Source of the DNA: Duganella sp. BuS-21
GTDB lineage: Bacteria > Pseudomonadota > Gammaproteobacteria > Burkholderiales > Burkholderiaceae_D
DNA length: 64,000 nucleotides
Reading direction: 5' to 3'
Assembly (NCBI GenBank): GCA_041874725.1
Contig: CP097466.1
Location: 5,952,001-6,016,000 of the forward strand
In this document: positions 28,466 to 37,260 of the stretch, one piece after another
Position numbering within the stretch: the stretch's first letter is position 1
Layout of the letters: every line of letters starts with the position of its first letter
Translations under genes and position numbers: made by a program
The notes under the pieces: generated by a model
The model's input: the letters and a program-made list of their open reading frames with translations, nothing else
Told to the model about the DNA's origin: nothing
The model's database searches: none

Positions 28466-29860
28466 ATGACTGCACAATTCTCCAAAAAAGCCGAAGCCTG
28501 GTCGGCCCGCTTCAGCGAACCGGTCTCCGACCTCGTCAAACGCTACACCGCCTCGGTGTTCTTCGACAAGCGCCTGGCCAAGGCCGACATCCAGGGCTCG
28601 CTGGCGCATGCTGAAATGCTGGCCGCGCAAGGCATCATCAGCGCCGCCGACCGCGCCGAGATCGAGCGCGGCATGGCGCAGATTAGCGCCGAAATCGACG
28701 CCGGCAGCTTCGAATGGCTGCTCGACCTGGAAGACGTCCACCTGAACATCGAAAAACGCCTGACCGAGCTGGTGGGCGACGCCGGCAAGCGCCTGCACAC
28801 GGGCCGTTCGCGCAACGACCAGGTGGCCACCGACATCCGCCTCTACGTGCGTTCGGCCATCGACGACGTGCTGGCCCTGCTGCACGCCTTGCGCAGCGCC
28901 CTGACCGACTTGGCCGAAAAGCACGCCGACACCATCCTGCCCGGCTTCACCCACATGCAGGTGGCGCAGCCGATCACCTTCGGCCACCACATGCTGGCCT
29001 ACGTCGAAATGTTCGGCCGCGACGCCGAACGCATGGCCGACGCCCGCAAGCGCGTCAACCGCCTGCCGCTGGGCGCGGCCGCGCTGGCCGGCACCACCTT
29101 CCCGATCGACCGCCTGCGCGTCGCCAACACGCTGGGCTTCGACGACGTCTGCCACAACTCGCTGGACGCCGTCTCCGACCGCGACTTCGCCATCGAATTC
29201 ACTGCCGCCGCCGCGCTGATCATGATGCACGTGTCGCGCATGTCGGAAGAGCTGATTATCTGGATGAGCCCGCGCGTCGGCTTCATCGACATCGCCGACC
29301 GCTTTTGCACCGGCTCGTCGATCATGCCGCAAAAGAAAAATCCGGACGTGCCGGAACTGGCGCGCGGCAAGACCGGCCGCGTGTTCGGCCACCTGATGGG
29401 CCTCCTGACCCTGATGAAGGGCCAGCCGCTGGCCTACAACAAGGACAACCAGGAAGACAAGGAACCGCTGTTCGACACCGTCGATACCCTGGTCGACACC
29501 TTGCGCATCTTCGCCGACATGGCTGGCGGCATCTCGGTCAAGCCGGACAATATGCGCGCGGCCGCGCTGCAGGGCTACGCCACCGCCACCGACCTGGCCG
29601 ACTACCTGGTCAAGAAGGGCCTGCCGTTCCGCGACGCCCACGAAGCGGTGGCCCACGCCGTGCGCGCCTGCGACGACCTGAAGATCGACCTGGCCGAGAT
29701 GACGCTGGAGCAACTGCGCGCCTACTCCGACTTGATCGGCGACGACGTGTTTGCCGTGCTGACCCTGGAAGGTTCGGTGGCCGCGCGCGACCACGTCGGC
29801 GGCACCGCCCCCAACCAGGTGCGCCAAGCCATCGCCCGCGTGCGCGCGCAACTGCAGTAA
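28466..29860 (+). CDS. argH: argininosuccinate lyase
   Basis: 464 residues, last enzyme of arginine synthesis: cleaves argininosuccinate to arginine and fumarate in the cytoplasm. Family signature [12 protein letters not shown] at about residue 283-294 contains the catalytic serine; other conserved segments are [13 protein letters not shown] and [10 protein letters not shown]. Full length. ATG at 28466 is preferred to a TTG two codons earlier. No other arg gene is adjacent; downstream lies a REPIN-like element and then a protease gene. Confidence 0.97.
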   Translation: MTAQFSKKAEAWSARFSEPVSDLVKRYTASVFFDKRLAKADIQGSLAHAEMLAAQGIISAADRAEIERGMAQISAEIDAGSFEWLLDLEDVHLNIEKRLTELVGDAGKRLHTGRSRNDQVATDIRLYVRSAIDDVLALLHALRSALTDLAEKHADTILPGFTHMQVAQPITFGHHMLAYVEMFGRDAERMADARKRVNRLPLGAAALAGTTFPIDRLRVANTLGFDDVCHNSLDAVSDRDFAIEFTAAAALIMMHVSRMSEELIIWMSPRVGFIDIADRFCTGSSIMPQKKNPDVPELARGKTGRVFGHLMGLLTLMKGQPLAYNKDNQEDKEPLFDTVDTLVDTLRIFADMAGGISVKPDNMRAAALQGYATATDLADYLVKKGLPFRDAHEAVAHAVRACDDLKIDLAEMTLEQLRAYSDLIGDDVFAVLTLEGSVAARDHVGGTAPNQVRQAIARVRAQLQ

Positions 29861-29861
29861 G

Positions 29862-29942
29862 CGTCGCCCCCGCGCAGGCGGGGGCCCATGCCCGGCATGC
29901 ATTACCGGTGACGCATGGTTCCCCGCCTGCGCGGGAATGACC
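29862..29942. repeat. REPIN-like paired palindrome after argH
   Basis: Left unit CGTCGCCCCCGCGCAGGCGG (29862-) and right unit GGTTCCCCGCCTGCG-CGGGAATGAC (ending 29942) are in inverted orientation, separated by GCCCATGCCCGGCATGCATTAC-type spacer. Starts one base after the argH stop. Same family as 14527, 19352 and 36751. Confidence 0.75.
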
Positions 29943-30036
29943 TGGCGGCCGCGCGACGTGGCCGCTGTTTGATCTAGCGCAGTACCGCTCGCCACCATCG
30001 TTCTAGCGTGAAGTCATCTACCCAACGGAGGATGAC

Positions 30037-32334
30037 ATGAACCCACGCACCCTACTCCTGGCCGCCGGCCTCGGCCTGGCGCCCCTGCTGGCCACCGCCG
30101 CGCCGCTGATGGCGGCCCCGGTCGTCGCCGCCACCCCGCAGCAGCAAGCCAGCCTGGTCGCGCGCCTGCAAGCGCGCGACGCCGACGCCGGCCTCGGCCC
30201 GGCCCATGCCGGCCTGGTGGCCGACTACAGCTACCGCATCAGCAGCGAACACCCGGGCGTGGTCGGCCAGAAGATCACCCGCGCCCAGCACACCTACAAG
30301 GGCCTGCGCGTGTTCGGCTCGGAATCGGTGGTGGTCACCGACGCCGGCGGCGCCATCCTCAGCGTCGCGGCCACCGACCGCCGCCCCGGCGGCACGCTGC
30401 CGCGCAGCACCACCGGCGGCGTGGCCGCACCGGCCATCCCCGCCGCCGCACCACTGCCGACGCCGGCCGAGCTCAGGCCCGCGCTCAGCGGCGACGCCGC
30501 CATCGCCGCCGCCGTCCAGGCCGTGATGGGCGCGCCGTCCGCCGTGCACCGCTGGCCGCCGCGCGCCGAGCTGCTGATCTACCCGCTGATGCGCAGCGCC
30601 CTCACCGCCGCCGCCGCCAACAAGCCCGAGTCGCAACTCAATGCGCTCGAGGTCGAGGAAGTGGTCGAGCGCTACGCCCTGGCCTACCTGGTGCAGCTGC
30701 GCATGGCGCAGGGCGGCAAGCTGGTCTACTACGACCTGATCGTCGACGCCGGCAGCGGCGCCATCCTGGCCAAGTGGCCGGCGCTGCAGACCGTCACCGG
30801 CATCGGCCACAGCCAGTACAACGGCCAGGTGCCGATCAGCACCTCGGCCGCGTCCGGCGGCTTCCAGATGCTCGACCCCGCGCGCGGCAGCGGCGGGCGC
30901 TTCGGCGCCATGGCCATCACCAACGCCAACCACAGCTCGCCCAACAACCCCGACCCGGGCGCCGTCTACCACAACGCCGGCAACACCTGGGGCGACGGCC
31001 AGCAATACAACGGCGGCAGCACCAGCAACGCCAACGGCCAGACCGCCGCCGTCAACGCCCTGTGGGGCCTGATGAACACCTACGACGCCAACAAGAACGT
31101 GCTGGGCTGGCATGCGCTCGACGGCAACAACACCGCCAGCTACATCGCCGCCCACGTCGGCACCGCCTACGACAACGCCTTCTATGACGACCGCTGCCTC
31201 TGCATGTACATCGGCGACGGCGACAGCTTCCTCAGCCTGGGCGCGATCGACGTCATCGGCCACGAAATGTCGCACGGCGTCACCGCCGCCACGGCCGACC
31301 TGGTCTACGCCGGCGAATCGGGCGGCCTCAACGAATCGCACTCCGACATCGGCGGCGACATGGTGGAAGCCTACGCGCGCGCCGGCGGCAGCGGCGCCAG
31401 CATCCCGTCCAGCGGCAACGACTGGATGACCGGCCGCGAGATCAGCCGCGACGGCCAGCCGCTGCGCTGGATGTACAAGCCGAGCAAGGACGGCCGCAGC
31501 CCGGACGCCTGGAGCAGCAAGCTGAAAAACCTCGACGTCCACTATTCGAGCGGCCCCAACAACCGCATGTTCTACTTCCTGGCGCAGGGCTCGAGCGCCG
31601 ACGCCGCCAGCGACTACCACAGCCCCTACCTGGTGCGCACGCCGGCGGCCATGAGCGGCATCGGCAGCGACAAGGCCTACCGCATCTGGTTCAAGGCGCT
31701 GACCACCAAATTCACCTCGTCGACCAACTACGCCGACGCCCGCAACAAGGTGCTGCAGGCGGCGCAGGAACTATACGGCGCCAGCTCCAGGGAAGCCATC
31801 GCCGTGCAGCGCGCCTACGCCGCCATCAACGTCGGCGCCGACATCGACGAGGGTGACGGCGGCGGTGGCGACGAACAACGCATCATCAACGGCGGCTTCG
31901 AAACCGGCGTCACCGGCTGGAGCGGCAGCACCGGCGTGATCGGCGCGCACAGCCGCCGCGCGCCGTACCAAGGCACGCGCTTCGCCTGGCTGGGCGGCAA
32001 CGGCCGGCGCTCGACCGAAACGCTGACCCAGCGCGTCGCCATCCCGGCCGGCGCCGCCGGCGCGCAACTGCGCTTCGCGCTGCACATCGACACCGACGAA
32101 ACCAGCAACACCGTCTACGACACCCTGACCGTCACGCTGCGCGGCGCCAACGGCGCGCTGCTCGCCACCTTGGCCATCTACACCAACCTGACGCCGGCCG
32201 ACGGCTACCAGATCCGCAGCGTCGACCTGCTGCCCTACACAGGGCAAACGGTGACACTGTCGTTCGCCATGCGCGAAGACCGCTCCAAGCAGACTTCCTT
32301 CCTGCTCGACGGCGTCAGCCTGCTCACAAACTGA
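30037..32334 (+). CDS. secreted M4-family (thermolysin-like) metalloprotease with C-terminal beta domain
   Basis: 765 residues; GGAGGATGAC precedes the ATG. Signal peptide (~1-25), FTP/PepSY propeptide (~30-245), catalytic M4 domain (~250-610) with HEMSH at 409-413 and third zinc ligand Glu433 in NESHSDIGGD, and a C-terminal ~145-residue beta domain (IINGGFETGVTGW...) of the carbohydrate-binding/PPC-like type. It is a secreted, self-maturing zinc endopeptidase acting outside the cell; the C-terminal domain could bind a surface or polymer. Together with the M64 peptidase it suggests protein scavenging. Confidence 0.92.
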   Translation: MNPRTLLLAAGLGLAPLLATAAPLMAAPVVAATPQQQASLVARLQARDADAGLGPAHAGLVADYSYRISSEHPGVVGQKITRAQHTYKGLRVFGSESVVVTDAGGAILSVAATDRRPGGTLPRSTTGGVAAPAIPAAAPLPTPAELRPALSGDAAIAAAVQAVMGAPSAVHRWPPRAELLIYPLMRSALTAAAANKPESQLNALEVEEVVERYALAYLVQLRMAQGGKLVYYDLIVDAGSGAILAKWPALQTVTGIGHSQYNGQVPISTSAASGGFQMLDPARGSGGRFGAMAITNANHSSPNNPDPGAVYHNAGNTWGDGQQYNGGSTSNANGQTAAVNALWGLMNTYDANKNVLGWHALDGNNTASYIAAHVGTAYDNAFYDDRCLCMYIGDGDSFLSLGAIDVIGHEMSHGVTAATADLVYAGESGGLNESHSDIGGDMVEAYARAGGSGASIPSSGNDWMTGREISRDGQPLRWMYKPSKDGRSPDAWSSKLKNLDVHYSSGPNNRMFYFLAQGSSADAASDYHSPYLVRTPAAMSGIGSDKAYRIWFKALTTKFTSSTNYADARNKVLQAAQELYGASSREAIAVQRAYAAINVGADIDEGDGGGGDEQRIINGGFETGVTGWSGSTGVIGAHSRRAPYQGTRFAWLGGNGRRSTETLTQRVAIPAGAAGAQLRFALHIDTDETSNTVYDTLTVTLRGANGALLATLAIYTNLTPADGYQIRSVDLLPYTGQTVTLSFAMREDRSKQTSFLLDGVSLLTN

Positions 32335-32389
32335 TATCATCGAGGACTGGCGCAGCGGCACCTCTGCGCGCAACCATCGGGATATAAAA

Positions 32390-33613
32390 ATGACTATAGG
32401 CGGAAAGACCATGGAGGAGGCGCTGGCCTCCTTGTCGGACATGACGGCGGGCGCGCTCCCGATCGGCAAAGCAGAACACCTGCAACGCATCGCCCGCGCC
32501 CAGGCCTATATGCAGGCGCACGGCATCGCCGCCATCTACATCAACGCCGGCGCCAACCTCACCTACTTCACCGGCACCAAGTGGTACGCCAGCGAGCGCA
32601 TGGTCGGCGCCATCGTGCCGGCGCAGGGCGCGGTCGAATATATCGCCCCCGCCTTCGAAGAAAGCACGCTGAAAGACTTCATGCTGGTCGAAGGCGAAGT
32701 CAATTGCTGGCACGAGCACGAAAGCCCGTACGCGCTGTTCGTCGCTGTGCTGAAGCGCATGGGTATCGCGCCGCATGCCGCACAACCGCCGCGCGTGGGC
32801 ATCTGCGAAAGCGCCGCCTTCTTCATCTACGACGGCATCCGCCCGCTGGCCGGCGGCTATGCGCTGGAAAACGCGCGCGCCGTCACCGCCCACTGCCGCA
32901 CCCGCAAATCCGCCGCCGAAATCGCCCTGATGCAGCGCGCCATGGACATGACCCTGGCCGTGCACGTCGCCGCCGCCAGCATCCTGCGCGTAGGCATCAC
33001 CACCAAGGAAGTGGAAGAATTCATCGACCGCGCGCACCGCAAGGTCGGCGCCGCCGGTTCCTACTTCGTGATCGTGCTGTTCGGCGAAGCCACCGCCTAC
33101 CCGCACGGCGTCAGCTACGTGCAAACGCTGAAAGCCGGCGACACGGTGCTGATCGACACCGGCTGCAAGCTGCACAACTACATCTCCGACATCACCCGCA
33201 CCTACGTCTACGGCCCGATCAGCGAGCGCCAGCGCTCGGTCTGGAACAGCGAAAAGAAAGCGCAGGCCGCCGCCTTCGCCGCCGCCCAGCTGGGCGTGCC
33301 GTGCGAAGCAGTCGACCAGGCGGCGCGCCGTTCGCTCGAAGCCGACGGCTTCGGCCCCGGCTACAAGCTGCCCGGCCTGCCGCACCGCACCGGCCACGGC
33401 ATCGGCCTCGACATCCACGAATGGCCCTACCTGGTCGGCGGCGACACCACGCCGCTCGACGTCGGCATGTGCTTCTCGAACGAACCGATGATCTGCATCC
33501 CCGGCGAATTCGGCGTGCGCCACGAAGACCACTTCTACATGACCGCCAGCGGCCCGAAATGGTTCACCGAACCGGCCCACAGCATCGACGACCCGTTCGG
33601 CTTGAAACGCTAA
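32390..33613 (+). CDS. M24-family metallopeptidase (Xaa-Pro aminopeptidase/PepQ-like)
   Basis: 407 residues; start at 32390 follows GGGA seven bases upstream, but ATG at 32411 (after GGCGGAAAG) is also plausible. N-terminal creatinase-like domain (INAGANLTYFTG, YASERMVGAIVPAQG) and C-terminal pita-bread domain with metal ligands in VLIDTGCKLHNYISDITRTY, RTGHGIGLDIHE, SNEPMIC and RHEDHF. The order D, D, H, E, E is complete. Cytoplasmic, cleaves dipeptides or N-termini with proline; specificity not certain. Stop lies within a short tandem duplication. Confidence 0.9.
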   Translation: MTIGGKTMEEALASLSDMTAGALPIGKAEHLQRIARAQAYMQAHGIAAIYINAGANLTYFTGTKWYASERMVGAIVPAQGAVEYIAPAFEESTLKDFMLVEGEVNCWHEHESPYALFVAVLKRMGIAPHAAQPPRVGICESAAFFIYDGIRPLAGGYALENARAVTAHCRTRKSAAEIALMQRAMDMTLAVHVAAASILRVGITTKEVEEFIDRAHRKVGAAGSYFVIVLFGEATAYPHGVSYVQTLKAGDTVLIDTGCKLHNYISDITRTYVYGPISERQRSVWNSEKKAQAAAFAAAQLGVPCEAVDQAARRSLEADGFGPGYKLPGLPHRTGHGIGLDIHEWPYLVGGDTTPLDVGMCFSNEPMICIPGEFGVRHEDHFYMTASGPKWFTEPAHSIDDPFGLKR

Positions 33614-33630
33614 CTTGAAACGCTAACTTG
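33601..33630 (+). repeat. 13-bp tandem duplication across the M24 stop codon
   Basis: CTTGAAACGCTAA (33601-33613, encoding Leu-Lys-Arg-stop) is repeated exactly at 33614-33626 and followed by a further CTTG. A recent slippage or duplication event; the second copy lies outside the gene. Confidence 0.85.
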
Positions 33631-33654
33631 CCACGTTCACACCTGGAGGCAGTC

Positions 33655-34041
33655 ATGAAGCGCGTTACCGGTATCGGCGGCATCTTTTTTTATGCGAAGG
33701 ATCCCAAGGCCCTGGGCGAGTGGTACCAGCGCCACCTCGGCATCGACGTCCAGTCGTGGGGCGGCGCATCGTTCGACTGGAACGGCGACGACGGCCGGCC
33801 GGCCGGCGGCACCACCGCCTGGTGCATCTCGGCCGCCGACGGCAACGCGCTGGCGCCGGGCGCCGCGCCGTTCGTGGTGAACTACCGCGTGGCCGACCTC
33901 GACGCGCTGCTGCAAGCGCTGCGCGACGAAGGCTGCAACGTGCTCGATAAAACCGACGACTCGGAATTCGGCAAATTCGGCTGGGTCATCGACCCGGAAG
34001 GCAACAAGGCCGAACTGTGGCAACCGCCGCCCGGCCAATAA
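33655..34041 (+). CDS. VOC-family (glyoxalase-like) protein
   Basis: 128 residues from the ATG preceded by GGAGG; the longer frame adds nine residues. Two beta-alpha-beta-beta-beta modules: GGIFFYAKDPKALGEWYQRHLG, and NYRVADLDALLQAL with FGWVIDPEGNKAELWQPP at the end. The final Glu in KAELW is a typical VOC metal ligand. The N-terminal ligand position is Phe rather than His, so metal binding is uncertain. Reaction not predictable. It follows the M24 gene by 41 bp. Confidence 0.75.
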   Translation: MKRVTGIGGIFFYAKDPKALGEWYQRHLGIDVQSWGGASFDWNGDDGRPAGGTTAWCISAADGNALAPGAAPFVVNYRVADLDALLQALRDEGCNVLDKTDDSEFGKFGWVIDPEGNKAELWQPPPGQ

Positions 34042-34062
34042 GGCCCGAAGCCGAAGCGCGCC

Positions 34063-36108
34063 TCAGGCGCGCTTCATCACCAAGGTCAAAATATCGTAGC
34101 TCGCCACCAGCTCGTCGCGCTGATTGGTGACCTGCACGTCCCACGCCACCACGCCCTGCCCCACGCCCTTGTCGTCGCTGCGGTTGCGGTCGACCTTGCG
34201 CTTGCAGGTCAGGCGCGCGCGGATGGTGTCGCCGATCGCCACCGGCGCCACGAAACGCAGGTTGTCCAGGCCATAATTGGCCAGCACCGGCCCCGGTGCC
34301 GGCGACACGAACAGCCCCGCCGCCGCCGACAGCACGAAATAGCCGTGCGCGATGCGCTGGCCGAACTGCGTGTCCCGGGCCGCCACCTCATCGAAGTGCA
34401 TATAGAAATAATCGCCCGAGACGCCGCCGAAGTTGACGATGTCCGCCTCGCTCACCGTGCGCCGGTGCGTCAGCAGCGAATCGCCGATGGCCAGATCCTC
34501 GAAGTGCTTGCGGAACGGATGCACCTCATGCTCGCGCACCGCCGCACCGCGCACATATTCGCCCGTCACCGCCGCCAGCATGGTCGGCGACCCCTGCAGC
34601 GCCGCGCGCTGCAGGAAGTGGCGCACCGCGCGCATGCCGCCCAGCTCCTCGCCGCCGCCGGCACGCCCCGGCCCGCCGTGCTTGAGCTGCGGCAGCGGCG
34701 AACCGTGGCCGGTGGAATCCACCGCCGCCTCGCGCTCCAGCACCAGCACGCGGCCGTGCGAGGCCGCCGCCATCGGCACCGCATAGGCGGCCAGCGCCGG
34801 GTCTTTGGTCACCAGCGTCGACACCAGCGAACCCTTGCCGCGCGCGGCCAGCGCCAGCGCCTGGTCGATGCCGTGGTAGCTGATGATGGTGCTGACCGGC
34901 CCGAAGGCCTCGACATCGTGCACCGCATCGTTGCCCATGCCGTCGCGGCACAGCAGCAATGTCGGCGCAAAGAACGCGCCCTCGGCCACGCCCTCGCCCA
35001 GCGGCTTGAAGCCGTCGCGCGCGCTGAACAACACCTCGTTGCCGCGCGCCAGCAGCTCGACCCGCTCGGCGACGTCGCGCTGCTGGTCGCGCGACGCCAG
35101 CGCGCCCATGCGCACACCCTCGACCGACGGATCGCCGACGCTGACTTTCGCCAGCCGCTCGCGCAGGCGCGTGCCGACCGCATCGACCATCTGCTCCGGC
35201 ACGATGATGCGGCGGATCGCGGTGCACTTCTGCCCCGCCTTGCCGGTCATCTCGCGCGCCACCTCCTTGACGAACAGCTCAAACTCCACATCGTCCGGCG
35301 TCACATCCGGCGCCAGGATGGCGCAGTTGAGCGAATCTGCCTCCGCCGTGAACGGCACCGAATTGGCGATCAGGTTGCGATTGACGCGCAGCCTGGCCGC
35401 CGTGTCGGCCGAACCTGTGAAGGTCACCACGTCGGCGCCGCCCAGCCGGTCCAGCAGATCGCCGGTGCCACCGATCACCAGCTGCAGCGCGCCCTCCGGC
35501 AGCAGGCCCGATGCATGCATCATGCGCACCACCGCCTCGGTCAGGTAGCTGGTGGCGCTGGCCGGCTTGCCGATGCACGGCATGGCCGCCAGGAAGCTCG
35601 GCGCGAACTTCTCCAGCAAGCCCCAGATCGGGAAGTTGAAGGCGTTGATGTGCACCGCCACCCCGCCGCGCGGCACCAGGATGTGGGTGCCGGCGAAACC
35701 GCCGTTCTTCCCCAGCGCCATGGCCGGGCCTTCGTGCAGCACGTTCGACGACGGCAGCTCGCGGCTGCCCATGCTGGCGTAGGCGAACAGCGTGCCGGTG
35801 CCGCCCTCGATATCGACCCAGCTGTCGGCGCGGGTGGCGCCGGTCAGGTGCGAGATCGCGTACAGCTCCTCCTTGCGCTCCAGCAGATACAGGGCCAACG
35901 CCTTGAGGCGCTGCGCGCGCTGCTGGAAGTTCATCTTCATCAGCGCCGGCACGCCGGTCTTGCGGGCGTAGGTCACCGCTTCATCGAAGTCGATGCGGTC
36001 GGCGTGGGTGTGATAGATGACGGCGTTGGTCAGGGCGCTGTGCAGCGGCGCAGCCGCTTCGCTGCCGATCCAGCGGCCGCCGATGAAGCTTTGTAAAATC
36101 GATGTCAT
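34063..36108 (-). CDS. paaZ: PaaZ, oxepin-CoA hydrolase / semialdehyde dehydrogenase
   Basis: Bifunctional 681-residue enzyme of the aerobic phenylacetyl-CoA pathway. Residues ~1-520 form an aldehyde dehydrogenase with catalytic Cys295 in AGQKCTA; residues ~540-675 are a MaoC-like hydratase with DTQFGQRIAHGYFVLS. The hydratase opens the oxepin-CoA ring and the dehydrogenase oxidises the resulting semialdehyde. FTAEADSLN is the NAD-domain Glu segment. Last gene of the leftward paa operon, 16 bp after paaY. Confidence 0.95.
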   Translation of the reverse strand: MTSILQSFIGGRWIGSEAAAPLHSALTNAVIYHTHADRIDFDEAVTYARKTGVPALMKMNFQQRAQRLKALALYLLERKEELYAISHLTGATRADSWVDIEGGTGTLFAYASMGSRELPSSNVLHEGPAMALGKNGGFAGTHILVPRGGVAVHINAFNFPIWGLLEKFAPSFLAAMPCIGKPASATSYLTEAVVRMMHASGLLPEGALQLVIGGTGDLLDRLGGADVVTFTGSADTAARLRVNRNLIANSVPFTAEADSLNCAILAPDVTPDDVEFELFVKEVAREMTGKAGQKCTAIRRIIVPEQMVDAVGTRLRERLAKVSVGDPSVEGVRMGALASRDQQRDVAERVELLARGNEVLFSARDGFKPLGEGVAEGAFFAPTLLLCRDGMGNDAVHDVEAFGPVSTIISYHGIDQALALAARGKGSLVSTLVTKDPALAAYAVPMAAASHGRVLVLEREAAVDSTGHGSPLPQLKHGGPGRAGGGEELGGMRAVRHFLQRAALQGSPTMLAAVTGEYVRGAAVREHEVHPFRKHFEDLAIGDSLLTHRRTVSEADIVNFGGVSGDYFYMHFDEVAARDTQFGQRIAHGYFVLSAAAGLFVSPAPGPVLANYGLDNLRFVAPVAIGDTIRARLTCKRKVDRNRSDDKGVGQGVVAWDVQVTNQRDELVASYDILTLVMKRA

Positions 36109-36124
36109 GTTCGGTCTCCGTTGA

Positions 36125-36736
36125 TTACGCCGAGGCGTTCTTGTGCAGGTGCAGCGGCAGCGCGCTATCCCACTCGATGCGCTGGCGGTCCGGCTCCGGC
36201 GCGCTCAGTGCCACCGTTTCGCGCATGGTCAGCATCGAGCGCACCGCCAGTTCCTGGTACTGCGCCGTGCCGCTGGTTTTCCATTCGATCTCGTCGTCGC
36301 TCAACTCGCGCAGCACCTTGGCCGGCGAGCCCACCGCCATGCTGCGCGGCGGGATCTGCATGCCGGCGCGCACAAAGCTCATGGCGGCGACAATACTGTC
36401 CGCGCCCACCACCGCGTTATCCATGATCACGCTGTTCATGCCGACCAGCGCATTGCGGCCGATGCGGCAGCCGTGCAGCACGGCGCCGTGGCCGATATGG
36501 CCGTCGCGCTCGACCACCGTATCGCAGCCGGGGAAGCCGTGCATCACGCAGGTGTCCTGCAGGTTGGCACCCTCCTCCAGCACCAGCCGGCCGAAATCGC
36601 CGCGCAGCGCCGCCAGCGGGCCGACGTAGCAACGCGGGCCGACGATCACGTCGCCGATCAGCACCGCGCTGGGATGCACATAGGCGGTCGGATCGACCAC
36701 CGGCGTAACGCCATTGATTTCATACACTTTGACCAT
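36125..36736 (-). CDS. paaY: PaaY, hexapeptide-repeat thioesterase/carbonic-anhydrase-like
   Basis: 203 residues starting MVKVYEINGVTPV, after GGAGTGG; the upstream frame continues into the REPIN-like repeat and is spurious (the typical MDSRVRGND translation). Left-handed beta-helix repeats (VIGPRCYVGPLAALRGDFG, IGHGAVLHGCRIGRNALVGMNSVIM) and the metal-binding His-rich loops are present. PaaY hydrolyses dead-end hydroxylated CoA thioesters in other bacteria. It lies between paaI and paaZ with a REPIN-like element upstream. Confidence 0.92.
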   Translation of the reverse strand: MVKVYEINGVTPVVDPTAYVHPSAVLIGDVIVGPRCYVGPLAALRGDFGRLVLEEGANLQDTCVMHGFPGCDTVVERDGHIGHGAVLHGCRIGRNALVGMNSVIMDNAVVGADSIVAAMSFVRAGMQIPPRSMAVGSPAKVLRELSDDEIEWKTSGTAQYQELAVRSMLTMRETVALSAPEPDRQRIEWDSALPLHLHKNASA

Positions 36737-36750
36737 ATCCACTCCATCAG

Positions 36751-36828
36751 CGTCATTCCCGCGCACGCGGGAATCCATGCCCAGTATGCGTTTCCGCCAT
36801 CATCGTGTCCTGCCTACGTCGCAATGAC
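36751..36828. repeat. REPIN-like paired palindrome between paaI and paaY
   Basis: Left unit CGTCATTCCCGCGCACGCGGG (36751-) is a near-perfect hairpin. The right unit is degenerate (CATCATCGTGTCCTGCCTACGTCGCAATGAC). The right end overlaps the last codons and stop of paaI, so that part of the repeat is translated (VIAT). Confidence 0.7.
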
Positions 36829-37260
36829 TGCACCGCTCAGCCGATGCGATTTGCCGCGAAACAGGGCGACGATGCGGCCATCCTGCGCCGTCACCTTGAC
36901 GTCGTAGACGCCGGTTTTCCCCGCCAGCGACTGCTCGACGGCGGCGGCGCTCAGCACCTCTCCTTCGCGCGCGGGCGCCACGTAATCGATGGTGCAGCCG
37001 GCGCCCACCGTGGTCAGGTTGTAGCTGTTGCAGGCGAAGGCAAAGGCGCTGTCGGCCAGCGCGAAGATAAAGCCGCCGTGGCAGGTCTGGTGACCGTTCA
37101 GCATGTCGGCGCGGATCGGCATCGACATGCGGGCGTAGCCCGGGCCGACGGCGTCGATGCTCATGCCGAGCGATTGCGAGGCCGGATCGCGCGCGAACAT
37201 CGACGCGGCAACCGCCTCGGCCAGCGCCTGCGCCTGCGCGCCGGCGGCGGACTTATTCAT
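36814..37260 (-). CDS. paaI: PaaI, hydroxyphenylacetyl-CoA thioesterase
   Basis: 148 residues starting MNKSAAGAQAQALAEAV, preceded by GGAGGG. Hot-dog fold with LNGHQTCHGGFIFALADSAFAFACN, where the His-Gly-Gly and Asp catalytic residues sit. It relieves the pathway of dead-end ring-hydroxylated CoA esters. Start lies inside the 3' end of paaH (8 bp overlap), giving coupling. The last residues are encoded by a REPIN-like repeat. Confidence 0.93.
   Translation of the reverse strand: MNKSAAGAQAQALAEAVAASMFARDPASQSLGMSIDAVGPGYARMSMPIRADMLNGHQTCHGGFIFALADSAFAFACNSYNLTTVGAGCTIDYVAPAREGEVLSAAAVEQSLAGKTGVYDVKVTAQDGRIVALFRGKSHRLSGAVIAT

Noticed and set aside
36737..36778. Longer PaaY with N-terminal MDSRVRGND
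   Set aside because: These residues are the standard translation of the REPIN-like repeat; a good start with ribosome site lies downstream at 36736.
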